Of a DNA stretch of 64,000 bases, positions 24,817 to 33,874 are shown one piece after another. The stretch lies in assembly GCA_947588985.1 (NCBI GenBank), contig CANQBG010000003.1:1-64000 (forward strand). Direction: 5' to 3'. Each line of letters starts with the position of its first letter. Within the stretch, counting starts at the first letter, position 1. Source of the DNA: an uncultured Clostridia bacterium. GTDB lineage: Bacteria; Bacillota; Clostridia; Christensenellales; Borkfalkiaceae. Made by a program: the position numbers and the translations under genes. The notes under the pieces are model-generated. The model was not told the DNA's origin, searched no databases, and saw only the letters and a list, made by a program, of their open reading frames with translations.

Positions 24817-25875
24817 CTATAAATCGAAGGCGACGGCGGTGATGTCGTCGTGGAAGGAGCCGCAGAAGTTCTTGAGGGCGGATTTTAAGCGTTCGATGAA
24901 GCGCTCGGCGTTTTCCGAACGACTCAGGACGGCCTCGACGCGCTCCGTGCCAAACTGCTCCCCCGCGGGGCTCTTGCTCTCGATGACGCCGTCGGTCAGC
25001 AGCACGAGGATGTCCCCCGGCGCGTATGCGATGGTGCGGTCCTCATAGCGGAAGCCGGGGATCCACGTGGAGATGGGGGGCGTGCTCCCCTCGATCTCCG
25101 CGATGCCCTCGCCGTGCCGCAAGAGGATGGGCGCATTGTGACCCGCAAAACAATAGGTAAACGTGCGGCTGTGCGCGTCGATACGCACGGCAACGGCCGT
25201 GATATACGACCGCTCGTCGAGATTGAGTTCGGCAAACTTTACGTTGAGGCCGAAGAGGGCGCGGGCGGGCGAGGGTTCGCTCCGATCCCACCCCGCCTTG
25301 ACGAAGGCCGAGAGCATGCCCGCCGCCACGCCCTTCCCCGAGACGTCGGCAAGAAAGCCCATCGTCTGCCCGTCCGCTTCATAGACGTCGGGAAGATCCC
25401 CTCCGATCTCGCGGCAGGGGATATAGGTGAAGGAATAGGGCGTGCCGCTCCCCCCGGAGGCGGGCGGAAGCAGCCGCTGCTGGATGGTCTGCGCCGAATA
25501 CATCTCCTGCGCGATCTCCGTCTCATAGGCGTTGTCCACGACGCCCAAATAATACTTCCCGAGCGGGCTCACCTTCATGCGGAGGGCGAGGCCCTCCTCC
25601 CCGCTGCGGAGGATGATCTTGCGGAAGGCCGTCTTGCCCGTCCCGATGACCTCGCGGAAGAGGTTGCGCAAGGGGCAGTAGGCACAGCGCACTCCCTCGC
25701 CGCACTTGCCCTCTTTCTCGCCGCAGTCGGTGACGTCGCGGAGGGTCCCTTTGCGCCTCCCCGAACGGAAATAATCCCCGAACGCGCGGTTCATGTAGCG
25801 CACCTTATAGGACTCGTCGAGCACGATGGCCGCCGTGGGAATGTTGTCGAGCACGTCTTTATAGAGATTTGCCAT
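24817..25875 (-). CDS. PAS domain plus SpoIIE-type PP2C serine phosphatase
   Basis: 352 aa. Residues 1-115 look like a PAS sensor (IVLDESYKVRYMNRAF) with an inserted Cys cluster (DCGEKEGKCGEG, CAYC). Residues about 130-350 are the PP2C/SpoIIE phosphatase: GGDLPDVY, ADVSGKGVAAGMLSA, LLTDGVIE and DDITAVAF give the metal-binding aspartates. Such proteins dephosphorylate anti-anti-sigma factors in stress or sporulation cascades; no partner gene is present here. The Cys cluster could bind a metal or Fe-S cluster and sense redox (inference). It starts one base after the lipid-kinase stop. Confidence 0.87.
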   Translation of the reverse strand: MANLYKDVLDNIPTAAIVLDESYKVRYMNRAFGDYFRSGRRKGTLRDVTDCGEKEGKCGEGVRCAYCPLRNLFREVIGTGKTAFRKIILRSGEEGLALRMKVSPLGKYYLGVVDNAYETEIAQEMYSAQTIQQRLLPPASGGSGTPYSFTYIPCREIGGDLPDVYEADGQTMGFLADVSGKGVAAGMLSAFVKAGWDRSEPSPARALFGLNVKFAELNLDERSYITAVAVRIDAHSRTFTYCFAGHNAPILLRHGEGIAEIEGSTPPISTWIPGFRYEDRTIAYAPGDILVLLTDGVIESKSPAGEQFGTERVEAVLSRSENAERFIERLKSALKNFCGSFHDDITAVAFDL

Positions 25876-25876
25876 T

Positions 25877-26734
25877 TCAGCCTCGGAATACTCTGAGCTT
25901 CCCGCTCACGACGCGGGCATGGAGCGTGCGGGCATCCACGAGCTCGCCGTCGAGCTCCACGATCTTGCCCTCCGTTTGCACGATGCGGGCTTCGTCGCAG
26001 AGGATATGTTTGGTGATGGGCCGCTCCAAGATCTTCCCGCGCTTTAAGGCGAGGAGTTCGAAGAGGATCTTGCTGCGCTTGGGGCAGGAGATGACGACGA
26101 GGTCGAGCTTTCCGTCGTCTAAGACGGCGGGCGGGCAGATGGCGATGCCGCCGCCGAACTGCGAACCGTTGCACACGGCCGCGATGAAGGCCGTCTCGAA
26201 GAAGGTCTTGCCGCCCACCGTCACCTCGATCTTCTGCCCCTTGTAGGAGACGAGAGAGGCGAGGAGGCTGCGGAAATACTTGCTCCGCTTGCCGCCCTTC
26301 ATGCGGTAGCACCGCTCCAAAATGTCTACGTCGATGCCCAATCCCGCGATGTTGAGGGACTTATATTCGCCGCAGTCGATGAAGTCGGTAAACTTGGAGG
26401 GGGTGTGCAGGATGAGGTCGAGCGCGGCAAGGCCCGTGGGGATCTTGGCCTTCTCCGCGAAGTCGTTGCCCGTCCCCACGGGGATGAGGCCGAGCTCCAC
26501 GTTTTCGGGCACGGCAATGCCGCAGAGCACGTCGTTGAGCGTCCCGTCCCCGCCGATGGCGACGATGGTAACGGGGCCGCTCTCCGAGAGCCGCCGCACG
26601 ATGGCGCGCGTCTCCTCCTTGCTCTCCCCCATGTGGAAGTCGAAGGGAACGTTCTCCGCCCGCAACCGATCGGCAAGCTCGCCCAAGAGCTCTTTGCGCT
26701 TTTTGGTGTTGGGATTGACGATAAAATGGAGCAT
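25877..26734 (-). CDS. Diacylglycerol/lipid kinase family protein (DagK/YegS)
   Basis: 285 aa. GGDGTLNDV marks the nucleotide-binding loop and PVGTGNDFA the second conserved loop of the DAGK catalytic domain; the C-terminal beta domain ends SGKLRVFRG. Gram-positive members recycle diacylglycerol to phosphatidic acid. The start has GGAG at eight bases. It is the promoter-proximal gene of a two-gene unit with the SpoIIE-type phosphatase. Confidence 0.9.
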   Translation of the reverse strand: MLHFIVNPNTKKRKELLGELADRLRAENVPFDFHMGESKEETRAIVRRLSESGPVTIVAIGGDGTLNDVLCGIAVPENVELGLIPVGTGNDFAEKAKIPTGLAALDLILHTPSKFTDFIDCGEYKSLNIAGLGIDVDILERCYRMKGGKRSKYFRSLLASLVSYKGQKIEVTVGGKTFFETAFIAAVCNGSQFGGGIAICPPAVLDDGKLDLVVISCPKRSKILFELLALKRGKILERPITKHILCDEARIVQTEGKIVELDGELVDARTLHARVVSGKLRVFRG

Positions 26735-26766
26735 TTCGCGTCTCCGTCGTAAAAAATTCTGTTTTT

Positions 26767-26818
26767 ATTATACAACATCTTTCGGGGAATTGCAATTTTT
26801 TTCCCAATCTGCTATACT
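26767..26818. promoter_or_regulatory. Bidirectional promoter sharing one palindromic -35 box
   Basis: TTGCAA at 26790-26795 is its own reverse complement. Leftward it has a 17-base spacer to TATAAT (26767-26772) for the lipid kinase; rightward a 17-base spacer to TATACT (26813-26818) for the CCA enzyme. Both spacings are optimal, so one hexamer can serve two polymerases that exclude each other. Confidence 0.8.
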
Positions 26819-26847
26819 TGTTTTCGGAAAAAATTTGGAGGAGCCCT

Positions 26848-28209
26848 ATGAGAGACTCTTTGCCGCAAAGCCTTATCCGCCTCGCAGACGCCTGCCCCGC
26901 CCCCCTCTACCTCGTGGGAGGGAGCGTGCGCGACTACCTTTCGGGCGTCCTTCGCCCCGACGCCGATTGGGACCTCGCCTCCCCCATGAAGGAGGAGCAA
27001 CTTCTCGCCGCATGCGAAAAATGCGGCATCCATGTCCGAGGCGTATACCGCGCGACGGGCACCGTCAAGCTCGAGGACGACGAAAGAAACTGCTTCGAAT
27101 TCACCCGCTTCCGCTCCGATAAATACGTCCGCGGCATGCACACTCCCACGGAGATCGTCTTTACCGACGACCTCGAGGTGGACGCGCGGCGGCGGGACTT
27201 TTGCGCCAACGCCGTGTACTACGACGTAAAGGCGGGGACGTTCTCCGATCCCCTCGGCGGGACCGAAGATATCCGAAACAGACAGCTTTCCACCGTGCGG
27301 GAGGCCGGAAAGGTGTTCGGGGAGGACGGCCTGCGCCTTCTCCGCCTCGCCCGCATCGCCGCGCAGACGGGTTTTTCCCCCACCGAAGAGACGCTCGCGG
27401 GGGCACGCCGGCACGCCGCCCTCATCGAGGACATCGCGCCCGAGCGCATCTATGCGGAATTTTGCCTTCTCCTGCATGCCGACGAAAAGCACGGCGACGC
27501 TTCCGCCCCCTGCCGCGGGCTCTCCATTTTGCGGGATACGACGGTGCTTCGCCATACCATGCCCGAGCTCGCCCTTGGGGAAGGCATGTCGCAGCGCTCC
27601 GATTACCATAAGTATGACGTGCTCGAACACTCCTTCCGCTGCGTCCGCTATGCTCCCCCTTCCATCCGCTGGGCCGCCCTTTTGCACGACGTGGGCAAGC
27701 CCGCCTGTTTTTTGAAAAACGGCAACTTCTACGGCCACCCCGAGGAGGGCGCGCGCATCGCACAGGCCATGCTCACGCGTCTGCGCGCCCCCAAGGAGCT
27801 CACCAAGGAGACCGTCCTTCTCATCGCCATGCACATGCGCGACTACGACGGCAAGATGGGCGTATATAAGGTGCGGAAGAACCTGAGGACCCTCGGCCGC
27901 CTCATCCCCGCCATGCTCGCCCTCAAACAGGCGGACTACTCCGCCTGCCGGGACGACCTCTCCCCCGCCCCCACCGTCGTGCGATGGGAGAACGTCCTTG
28001 CCGACATGAAAAGAGAGGGCGTGCCCTTCACCCTCAGCGAACTCGCCGTAAACGGGAACCACCTCCGCGGGCTTGTCCCGCCCGAGAAGCTCTCCGCCCT
28101 CCTTGCCGCCCTGCTCGACTTCTGCCTCGAGGACGGCCGCCGCAACACGCCCGAAGTTCTCCTCGCCCACGCCGCCGCCATCGCGCCCAACCTCGCGGCC
28201 GCGGAGTGA
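26848..28209 (+). CDS. cca: CCA-adding tRNA nucleotidyltransferase
   Basis: 453 aa from MRDSLPQSLIRLA after TTGGAGGAG; the track's start is ten codons early. Class II polymerase motifs: GGSVRDYLSG, DADWDLAS (the catalytic DxD), and RRRDFCANAVYYD. GEDGLRLLRLARIAA is the neck region. An HD domain follows (LLHDVGKPACF). The enzyme adds or repairs the 3'-CCA of tRNAs. The HD domain is common in Gram-positive and proteobacterial forms and may give phosphohydrolase activity. Divergent from the lipid kinase through a shared -35 box. Confidence 0.95.
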   Translation: MRDSLPQSLIRLADACPAPLYLVGGSVRDYLSGVLRPDADWDLASPMKEEQLLAACEKCGIHVRGVYRATGTVKLEDDERNCFEFTRFRSDKYVRGMHTPTEIVFTDDLEVDARRRDFCANAVYYDVKAGTFSDPLGGTEDIRNRQLSTVREAGKVFGEDGLRLLRLARIAAQTGFSPTEETLAGARRHAALIEDIAPERIYAEFCLLLHADEKHGDASAPCRGLSILRDTTVLRHTMPELALGEGMSQRSDYHKYDVLEHSFRCVRYAPPSIRWAALLHDVGKPACFLKNGNFYGHPEEGARIAQAMLTRLRAPKELTKETVLLIAMHMRDYDGKMGVYKVRKNLRTLGRLIPAMLALKQADYSACRDDLSPAPTVVRWENVLADMKREGVPFTLSELAVNGNHLRGLVPPEKLSALLAALLDFCLEDGRRNTPEVLLAHAAAIAPNLAAAE

Positions 28210-28340
28210 AGGAGGGAATTTGCGGGGCGGAATATTTCAATTTCTTTGAATTATTTCAATATTATAGGAAAATATGGTTTGCACTCCCCGCTTCGGCGGA
28301 AATTCCCATGCAAGAAGGGCCGCGGATTTCGCAAAAGCGC

Positions 28341-28369
28341 TTGCATTTTTCCGAAAAGTATATTATAAT
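28341..28369 (+). promoter_or_regulatory. Promoter of the giant repeat protein
   Basis: TTGCAT (28341-28346), 17-base spacer, TATAAT (28364-28369). The 130 bases upstream are AT-rich with no gene. Confidence 0.85.
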
Positions 28370-28409
28370 AGTCACATATCGTTGGAACGAATCAAAGTGA
28401 GGTACATCC

Positions 28410-31400
28410 ATGAGTAAGAAAGGGATCAATCAAGATCGCGACGAACTCGAATACGACGAATGGGGCGACCCCGTCGAGAGCAAACCCGCGGTGCGCAAGC
28501 GCACGCCGAACGAAGTGGACGAATGGGGAGACCCTCTCCACGACGATCCGGAGGAAAAAGCGCTCTATGTAGACGAATGGGGAGACCCCGTCGCGCGGAA
28601 AAACGGCGACGTCGCCATGGAGATCCGCAACTATAAAAAAGAGGAGGACAAGGTCCGCCTCGAAAAGCAGCTTGTGCGCGAAGGCGTCATCTATCCGCGC
28701 GGACACTATCGCCCGCACGGGCGGTTGCGCGGCGTCATCGCCATCCTTCTCGCCTTCCTCTTCGGCATCTTCGTGGTGCTCGGCGGCATCGTGGGCGTGG
28801 GCGCGTACTTCGGCACCACCAAGCTGAGCAAGGTATTCGGGGAGAGCGTCAATAAATATCTCACCGAGGACTACGCGGACATGTCCATCATCGAGCTCAT
28901 CACGGCCGTCGCCGGAGACCTCAGAGGCGGCATCTCCACGCTCGACGATATCTCCAAGTATACCCCTCTCGTCGATACCCTTTTGGATAAGGCCGACGAG
29001 TACGCCGAACAGTTTGGCGTGGAATACGACCGCGCCACCCTCAAATCCACCAAATTCGGGGATATTTGGGGGTATGTGTATAACGACGTCGTGAAGAACA
29101 TCGCCGTCGGCAAGGCGCTCGCCGGGGCCGGGTTCACCGATCCCACCGTGCTCGCCATTTTCCTCGGGGAAGAGGGCGTGGACTACACCGTCGACGAGGA
29201 GGGCAAGATCACCATCCTCGAGAGCGGCAGAACGCCCGTCACCGTAAACGACCTCATGACCAACGTCATGGGTACCCTCAACACCGTCCAGCTCGGCCTC
29301 ATCCTCGGCCTCAACAAGGATGTGACGGAGGACAAGATTTTCGGGGACAACGCCGTGATGTATGCCCTCTCCTATGGGAAATACGGGCAGGACTACGAGC
29401 TCCAGGACGGCAGGATCCACGTGCTCACCGACAAGGCCGGCAGCGAAGGGTTCGTGTTCCCCACCGCCATCGGGGACCTCGTCAATAATACCAACGCCGT
29501 CGTCAACAGCCTCGAGCTCGGCTCCATGCTCGGGCTCTCGGGCGGATTTACCGAAGAACAATACAGCGGCAACGCCGTGATGTATGCCCTCGCCTATGGC
29601 ACCGAGGGGCGGGACTATCAGGTGGTCTGGACGGAGGGCGTCGGCAAGATCGAGCCCCTCGAAGGCCGCAACGAAAATTATCCCACCACCGTCGGCGGGC
29701 TCACGAGCGGTTCGAGCGACTTCATCAACACCATCGAGCTCGGCTCCCTGCTCGGCATCGCAAGCGGCTTCTCGAAAGAGGATTACGACGCCAACTCCCT
29801 CATGTACTCCCTCGCCTATGGCACGGAGGGCACCGACTACACCGTGGAGTGGAACAACGGCGTGGGCACGATCGTCATGATGGAGGATAGGAAGGCCACC
29901 TCGGTGGGCGATCTCACTTCGCGCTCCAATGAGATCATCAACGGCCTCGAGCTCGGCTCCATGCTCGGCATCGGGACCGGCTTCTCGCAGGAGGACTACG
30001 AGAAGAACACCCTCATGTACTCCATCGCCTATGGCGCGGAGGGCACCGACTACACCGTGCAGTGGAACAACGGCGTGGGCACGATCGTCATGATGGCGGA
30101 CAAGAAGGCCAAGACGATCGAGGATCTCACCAAGAATTCCAACGACCTCATCAACGGCCTTGAGCTCGGCTCCATGCTCGGCATCGCGAGCGGCTTCTCG
30201 CAGGAGGACTACGAGAAGAACACCCTCATGTATTCCATCGCCTACGGCAACGAAGGCACCGACTACACCGTGGAATGGGACGCCGAAGGCAAGGGCAAAG
30301 TCGTCATGATGGCGGACAAGAAGGCCACCACCGTCGGCCAGCTCACCACGAGCTCCAACGACCTCATCAACGGCCTCGAACTCGGCGCCATGCTCGGCAT
30401 CGCGAGCGGCTTCTCGAAGGAAGAATACGAGAACAACACTCTCATGTATTCCATCGCCTACGGCAACGAGGGCACCGACTACACCGTCGAATGGGACAAA
30501 GACGACAAGGGTAAGGTCACGCCCCTCGAAGGCCGCAACGAGAAGTACCCCACCACCGTCGGCGGGCTCACCACGAATTCCAACGACCTCATCAACGGCC
30601 TCGAGCTCGGCACCATGCTCGGCATCGGCTCCGACGTCACCGAGGAAGATTTGAAGGAAAACGCCCTCATGTTCGCCCTCTGCTACGGCACCCGCGGCGA
30701 AGATTACGAGATCGTAGGGGGCAAGGTCGTCATGAAGGAGGGCAAGACGGCCACCACCGTCGGAGAGCTCACCACGAGCTCCAATGGCCTCATCCAAGGC
30801 ATGGAAGTGGAGACGCTCATGGGCATCAAACCCACCTCCGATAAGCTCATGCACTACATCGCCTACGGCCCCGAGATGCAGAAGGGCGAAATCCCCTACA
30901 CGCAGGCGGGGAACGCATGGACAGACGCAAAAGACCGGCCCGTCGATGCGCATGGCTACCTGCTTGGCACAGACGGAAACTACCTCATGGAAAAGGGTGA
31001 GGATGCAGACGGCAACGAGATCGACCAATACGCGGGCGGCGGCAGATACGTCTATACCTACGACGGAAACGGGGCCATCACGGGCGTTCAAATGTTGCCC
31101 GACCCCAACGACCCTACGGGCAAGCCCTATCCCAAGCGCACGGTCGCAAACCTCACGGCCGACGACGCGGACATTCTCGGGGGCATGAAGATCGGAGACG
31201 TGACGGAGATCGACGAAGATAGCTCCGGCCTCATGCAAGCCATGAAGGATTGGACGCTCGACGACCTCAAAGACCAGAGCAAGATCGAAAGCCTCACGAT
31301 CGGACAACTGCTCGACGTAGAAGAACAGCAAGGCGAAACCTCCAACATCATTTGGGCGCTCAAAGATAAAACGCTCGCAGCGCTTAAAGATCAAAATACC

Positions 31401-33425
31401 ATCAACGAATTACAACTCTCTGCCATCCTCACGATCGACGAAGATAGCTCCGGCCTCATGCGCGCCATGCAGGATTGGAAGCTCAGCGACCTCAACAGTC
31501 AAGATAAGATCGAGGGCCTCACGATCGGTGCAGTACTCGACGTGGATACCTCCGATACTTCCACAGACTCCAAACTCATGAAGGCTCTCGCGGGCAAAAC
31601 TTTCGCAGAGCTGAAAGGCGAAGATGCGCTCGATGGCTTGACGATCGGGGAAATTCTCGACGTGAATGAGGACGACTCCAAGCTTATGAAGGCCCTCTCC
31701 GGAAAGACTGTCGAACAGCTGAAAGGCGAAGATGCGCTCAATGACTTGACGATCGGGGAAATTCTCGACGTGAATGAGGACGACTCCAAGCTCATGAAGG
31801 CTCTCTCCGAAAAGACTGTCGAACAGCTGAAAGGCGAAAATGCACTCGATGACCTTTTGCTTGGCGATATCCTTGACGTAGACGAAAATAGCTCCAAGCT
31901 CATGCAGTCCCTTGCGAATAAGCAGGTGGGCGATCTCAAAGAAAAGGATACCATCGAAAATCTCAAACTCGGGGATATCATTGAGATCAGCAAGGATGAC
32001 ACGGGGCTCATGGCGGCCATGCAAGATTGGAAGGTCTCCGACCTCAAGAATCAAAACCGCATCGAACGCCTCCGCATCGGCCAGATCATCGCCGTGGGAG
32101 AAGAGACTTCCGGCTTCATGAAGACCATTTCGACATGGCGCATCAAAGATCTCTCCGATTCCTCCAAAATCGAATCTTTGAAGCTCGGGGACGTTATCGC
32201 AATTGACGATGAGACGGGCATTCTTGCGGCGCTCAAAGATACGCAGATCGGAAGACTGCAAGATGGGATCAATGAGCTCACGCTCACCCAACTCCTTGGC
32301 GACTTGAGCGGAAATACCATCTTGAAGGGGCTCGCAAACAGCACCGTTGCCTCCCTCTCGCACGACATTCAGGAGCTCACCGTCAGCACCATCTTCGGAG
32401 ACCAAATCTATTCCTACATGAAGATCGAAGGCGGTGTTACCTATCAAACCCTTTACGAAAATTATTTCCGCAATCACGCAACGCAGCACGGCGACACGTA
32501 TCTGCCCAAGGCATATACGCCGAACAATTTGGAGACCCGCTTGTTCATCAATGATAAAGAGGTCCTCAAAGGCTATTTCGACAGTGCCGATAAACTATAC
32601 GCCGGGAACGCCCTCCGCGACGAAAATGGAAACTACTACTATAACTCGAAAGACTCCTTGACGGTTCTCACCGAATATAAGCAAGTCGTCTACAGCGGCA
32701 CCGCTATCGACTACCAGCCCCTTCCCGAGACTGTTCAGCCCGAGGATATCCTTTCGGACGATTACGGCGGATACTACTATACCGAAACCGGAGAGGACGG
32801 TTCCCATACCAAGGTCGAAGTCGAAAAAGTCGTCACGGGTTACACACTCAACGGCACCTCGCTCACGCAAGGCGCGGACGGCAATTGGCTGCTCGACGGA
32901 AAGGCGGTCGAGGTCATCACTGAGGGCGAACAGGCCTATCTCCTCACCCGTGTAAGCCTCGAGGAAAAGTATTACGAAAAAGATACTCCTGCGACGACCC
33001 ACTCGCTTTCCACACCCGTTGAAAAGCGTTTCTATGACGGCACTACGCAGCTCGACCGCTATGTCTCGGGCGTGTGGTTCCTCCTTCTCGCAGAGACCTC
33101 GGCCGATGAGCAACTTCCCGCGGATGGCCAAGAAGGCAAACCCGGCAAACTTACCTTCGACAAAGATCCCAAGCTCACCGAGATCGCTACAAGCGTTTCT
33201 GAGGTCAACACGACGCTCACCGACACCGCGCTTTGGAAACTCTACTTCGTCGGCGTTTTGCCCGATGATCCTGCCGTGACGTTGGGGATAACAGTAAGCT
33301 TTACAGGCGAACATGGCTCGCGAACCGTTACCGACCTCAGCGACATTACGATTTCCGAACTCGTGCCCTTCATCGCAAAGGTCTCAGAGCTCCTAAACAA
33401 GATCCCCGGCGGCCTCGGCGGTTAA
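28410..33425 (+). CDS. Giant membrane-anchored repeat protein (1671 aa), undescribed family
   Basis: The cytoplasmic N-terminus has three DEWGDP repeats (about 16-57) and a basic stretch. One membrane span lies at about 107-135 (GVIAILLAFLFGIFVVLGG). The outside part has family A: about eight units of roughly 75-80 aa (pattern LELGSMLGI ... LMYSIAYGxEGTDYTVEW), residues about 290-830. Family B: about eleven units of roughly 37 aa (TIGEILDVNEDDSKLMKALSGKT), residues about 930-1340. A polar C-terminal region with TYR-rich segments ends KIPGGLGG. There is no cleavable signal peptide or sorting motif. I do not recognise the whole; family A looks like family B with an inserted beta hairpin. Monocistronic, with its own promoter and GAGGT site. 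Confidence 0.85.
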   Translation: MSKKGINQDRDELEYDEWGDPVESKPAVRKRTPNEVDEWGDPLHDDPEEKALYVDEWGDPVARKNGDVAMEIRNYKKEEDKVRLEKQLVREGVIYPRGHYRPHGRLRGVIAILLAFLFGIFVVLGGIVGVGAYFGTTKLSKVFGESVNKYLTEDYADMSIIELITAVAGDLRGGISTLDDISKYTPLVDTLLDKADEYAEQFGVEYDRATLKSTKFGDIWGYVYNDVVKNIAVGKALAGAGFTDPTVLAIFLGEEGVDYTVDEEGKITILESGRTPVTVNDLMTNVMGTLNTVQLGLILGLNKDVTEDKIFGDNAVMYALSYGKYGQDYELQDGRIHVLTDKAGSEGFVFPTAIGDLVNNTNAVVNSLELGSMLGLSGGFTEEQYSGNAVMYALAYGTEGRDYQVVWTEGVGKIEPLEGRNENYPTTVGGLTSGSSDFINTIELGSLLGIASGFSKEDYDANSLMYSLAYGTEGTDYTVEWNNGVGTIVMMEDRKATSVGDLTSRSNEIINGLELGSMLGIGTGFSQEDYEKNTLMYSIAYGAEGTDYTVQWNNGVGTIVMMADKKAKTIEDLTKNSNDLINGLELGSMLGIASGFSQEDYEKNTLMYSIAYGNEGTDYTVEWDAEGKGKVVMMADKKATTVGQLTTSSNDLINGLELGAMLGIASGFSKEEYENNTLMYSIAYGNEGTDYTVEWDKDDKGKVTPLEGRNEKYPTTVGGLTTNSNDLINGLELGTMLGIGSDVTEEDLKENALMFALCYGTRGEDYEIVGGKVVMKEGKTATTVGELTTSSNGLIQGMEVETLMGIKPTSDKLMHYIAYGPEMQKGEIPYTQAGNAWTDAKDRPVDAHGYLLGTDGNYLMEKGEDADGNEIDQYAGGGRYVYTYDGNGAITGVQMLPDPNDPTGKPYPKRTVANLTADDADILGGMKIGDVTEIDEDSSGLMQAMKDWTLDDLKDQSKIESLTIGQLLDVEEQQGETSNIIWALKDKTLAALKDQNTINELQLSAILTIDEDSSGLMRAMQDWKLSDLNSQDKIEGLTIGAVLDVDTSDTSTDSKLMKALAGKTFAELKGEDALDGLTIGEILDVNEDDSKLMKALSGKTVEQLKGEDALNDLTIGEILDVNEDDSKLMKALSEKTVEQLKGENALDDLLLGDILDVDENSSKLMQSLANKQVGDLKEKDTIENLKLGDIIEISKDDTGLMAAMQDWKVSDLKNQNRIERLRIGQIIAVGEETSGFMKTISTWRIKDLSDSSKIESLKLGDVIAIDDETGILAALKDTQIGRLQDGINELTLTQLLGDLSGNTILKGLANSTVASLSHDIQELTVSTIFGDQIYSYMKIEGGVTYQTLYENYFRNHATQHGDTYLPKAYTPNNLETRLFINDKEVLKGYFDSADKLYAGNALRDENGNYYYNSKDSLTVLTEYKQVVYSGTAIDYQPLPETVQPEDILSDDYGGYYYTETGEDGSHTKVEVEKVVTGYTLNGTSLTQGADGNWLLDGKAVEVITEGEQAYLLTRVSLEEKYYEKDTPATTHSLSTPVEKRFYDGTTQLDRYVSGVWFLLLAETSADEQLPADGQEGKPGKLTFDKDPKLTEIATSVSEVNTTLTDTALWKLYFVGVLPDDPAVTLGITVSFTGEHGSRTVTDLSDITISELVPFIAKVSELLNKIPGGLGG
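29260..30830 (+). repeat. Family A coding repeats of the giant protein
   Basis: About eight tandem units of roughly 225-240 bases. The four units between about 29800 and 30480 are nearly identical in DNA, indicating recent duplication or gene conversion. Confidence 0.8.
31150..32400 (+). repeat. Family B coding repeats of the giant protein
   Basis: About eleven tandem units of roughly 111 bases. Two adjacent copies (near 31640-31860) differ at only a few bases. Confidence 0.8.
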
Positions 33426-33475
33426 GCGGTTAAGCCAAAAAAATTCACAATTTGTGGGAAGGCGGGGTAAAATAA

Positions 33476-33504
33476 TTGACTTGCCCGCAAAAAACAAGTA
33501 TAAT
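33476..33504 (+). promoter_or_regulatory. rpsF operon promoter
   Basis: TTGACT (33476-33481), 17-base spacer, TATAAT (33499-33504). The leader of about 70 bases before the start is GC-rich with inverted segments and could be the S6:S18 autoregulatory site; not shown. Confidence 0.88.
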
Positions 33505-33583
33505 AATGAAGAAAAGTCGAAAACCTTGCGTGCGGACGCGCATCGCGGACCGTACGCCGAATAAGTCCGGGAGGTAAAAAAGT

Positions 33584-33871
33584 ATGCAGAAATACGAGAT
33601 GCTCATTCTGCTCAAGAGCGCTATGGAGGATGACGCCAAGGAGGCCGAACTCAAAAAGTACGCCGACATCGTCACCAATATGGGCGGGAGTGTGGAAGCA
33701 ACCGAGAAATGGGGCGTGAAAAAGACGGCTTACCCCATCCAAGATGAAACGGATGCTTACTTCGCACTCATGACCTTCACTGCGCCCGGGAACGTTGTAG
33801 CCGAGCTCGACCGCGTCGCGGGGATCTCGAGCGACGTCCTTCGCCGTATGATCACAAAAGTAGAGGAATAA
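33584..33871 (+). CDS. rpsF: Ribosomal protein S6
   Basis: 95 aa, starting MQKYEMLILLKSAM after GGGAGGTAAAAAAGT. S6 binds S18 on the 30S platform. The conserved KWGVKKTAYPIQDETDAYF stretch is present. First gene of the classic rpsF-ssb-rpsR operon, three bases before ssb. Confidence 0.97.
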   Translation: MQKYEMLILLKSAMEDDAKEAELKKYADIVTNMGGSVEATEKWGVKKTAYPIQDETDAYFALMTFTAPGNVVAELDRVAGISSDVLRRMITKVEE

Positions 33872-33874
33872 GAA

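Noticed and set aside
28876-28890. Coding matches to GGACATG in several genes (for example DYADMS, VADMG, EIADMG)
   Set aside because: Short core only; D-M or A-D-M codons give GACATG by chance, so these were not counted as element copies.
28392-31394. 1000-aa minus-strand ORF opposite the giant repeat protein
   Set aside because: Antisense to a strongly repetitive real gene in the same codon register; no ribosome site or promoter.
29260-32400. CRISPR array
   Set aside because: The repeats are in-frame coding repeats of a protein, without constant short repeats and unique spacers.
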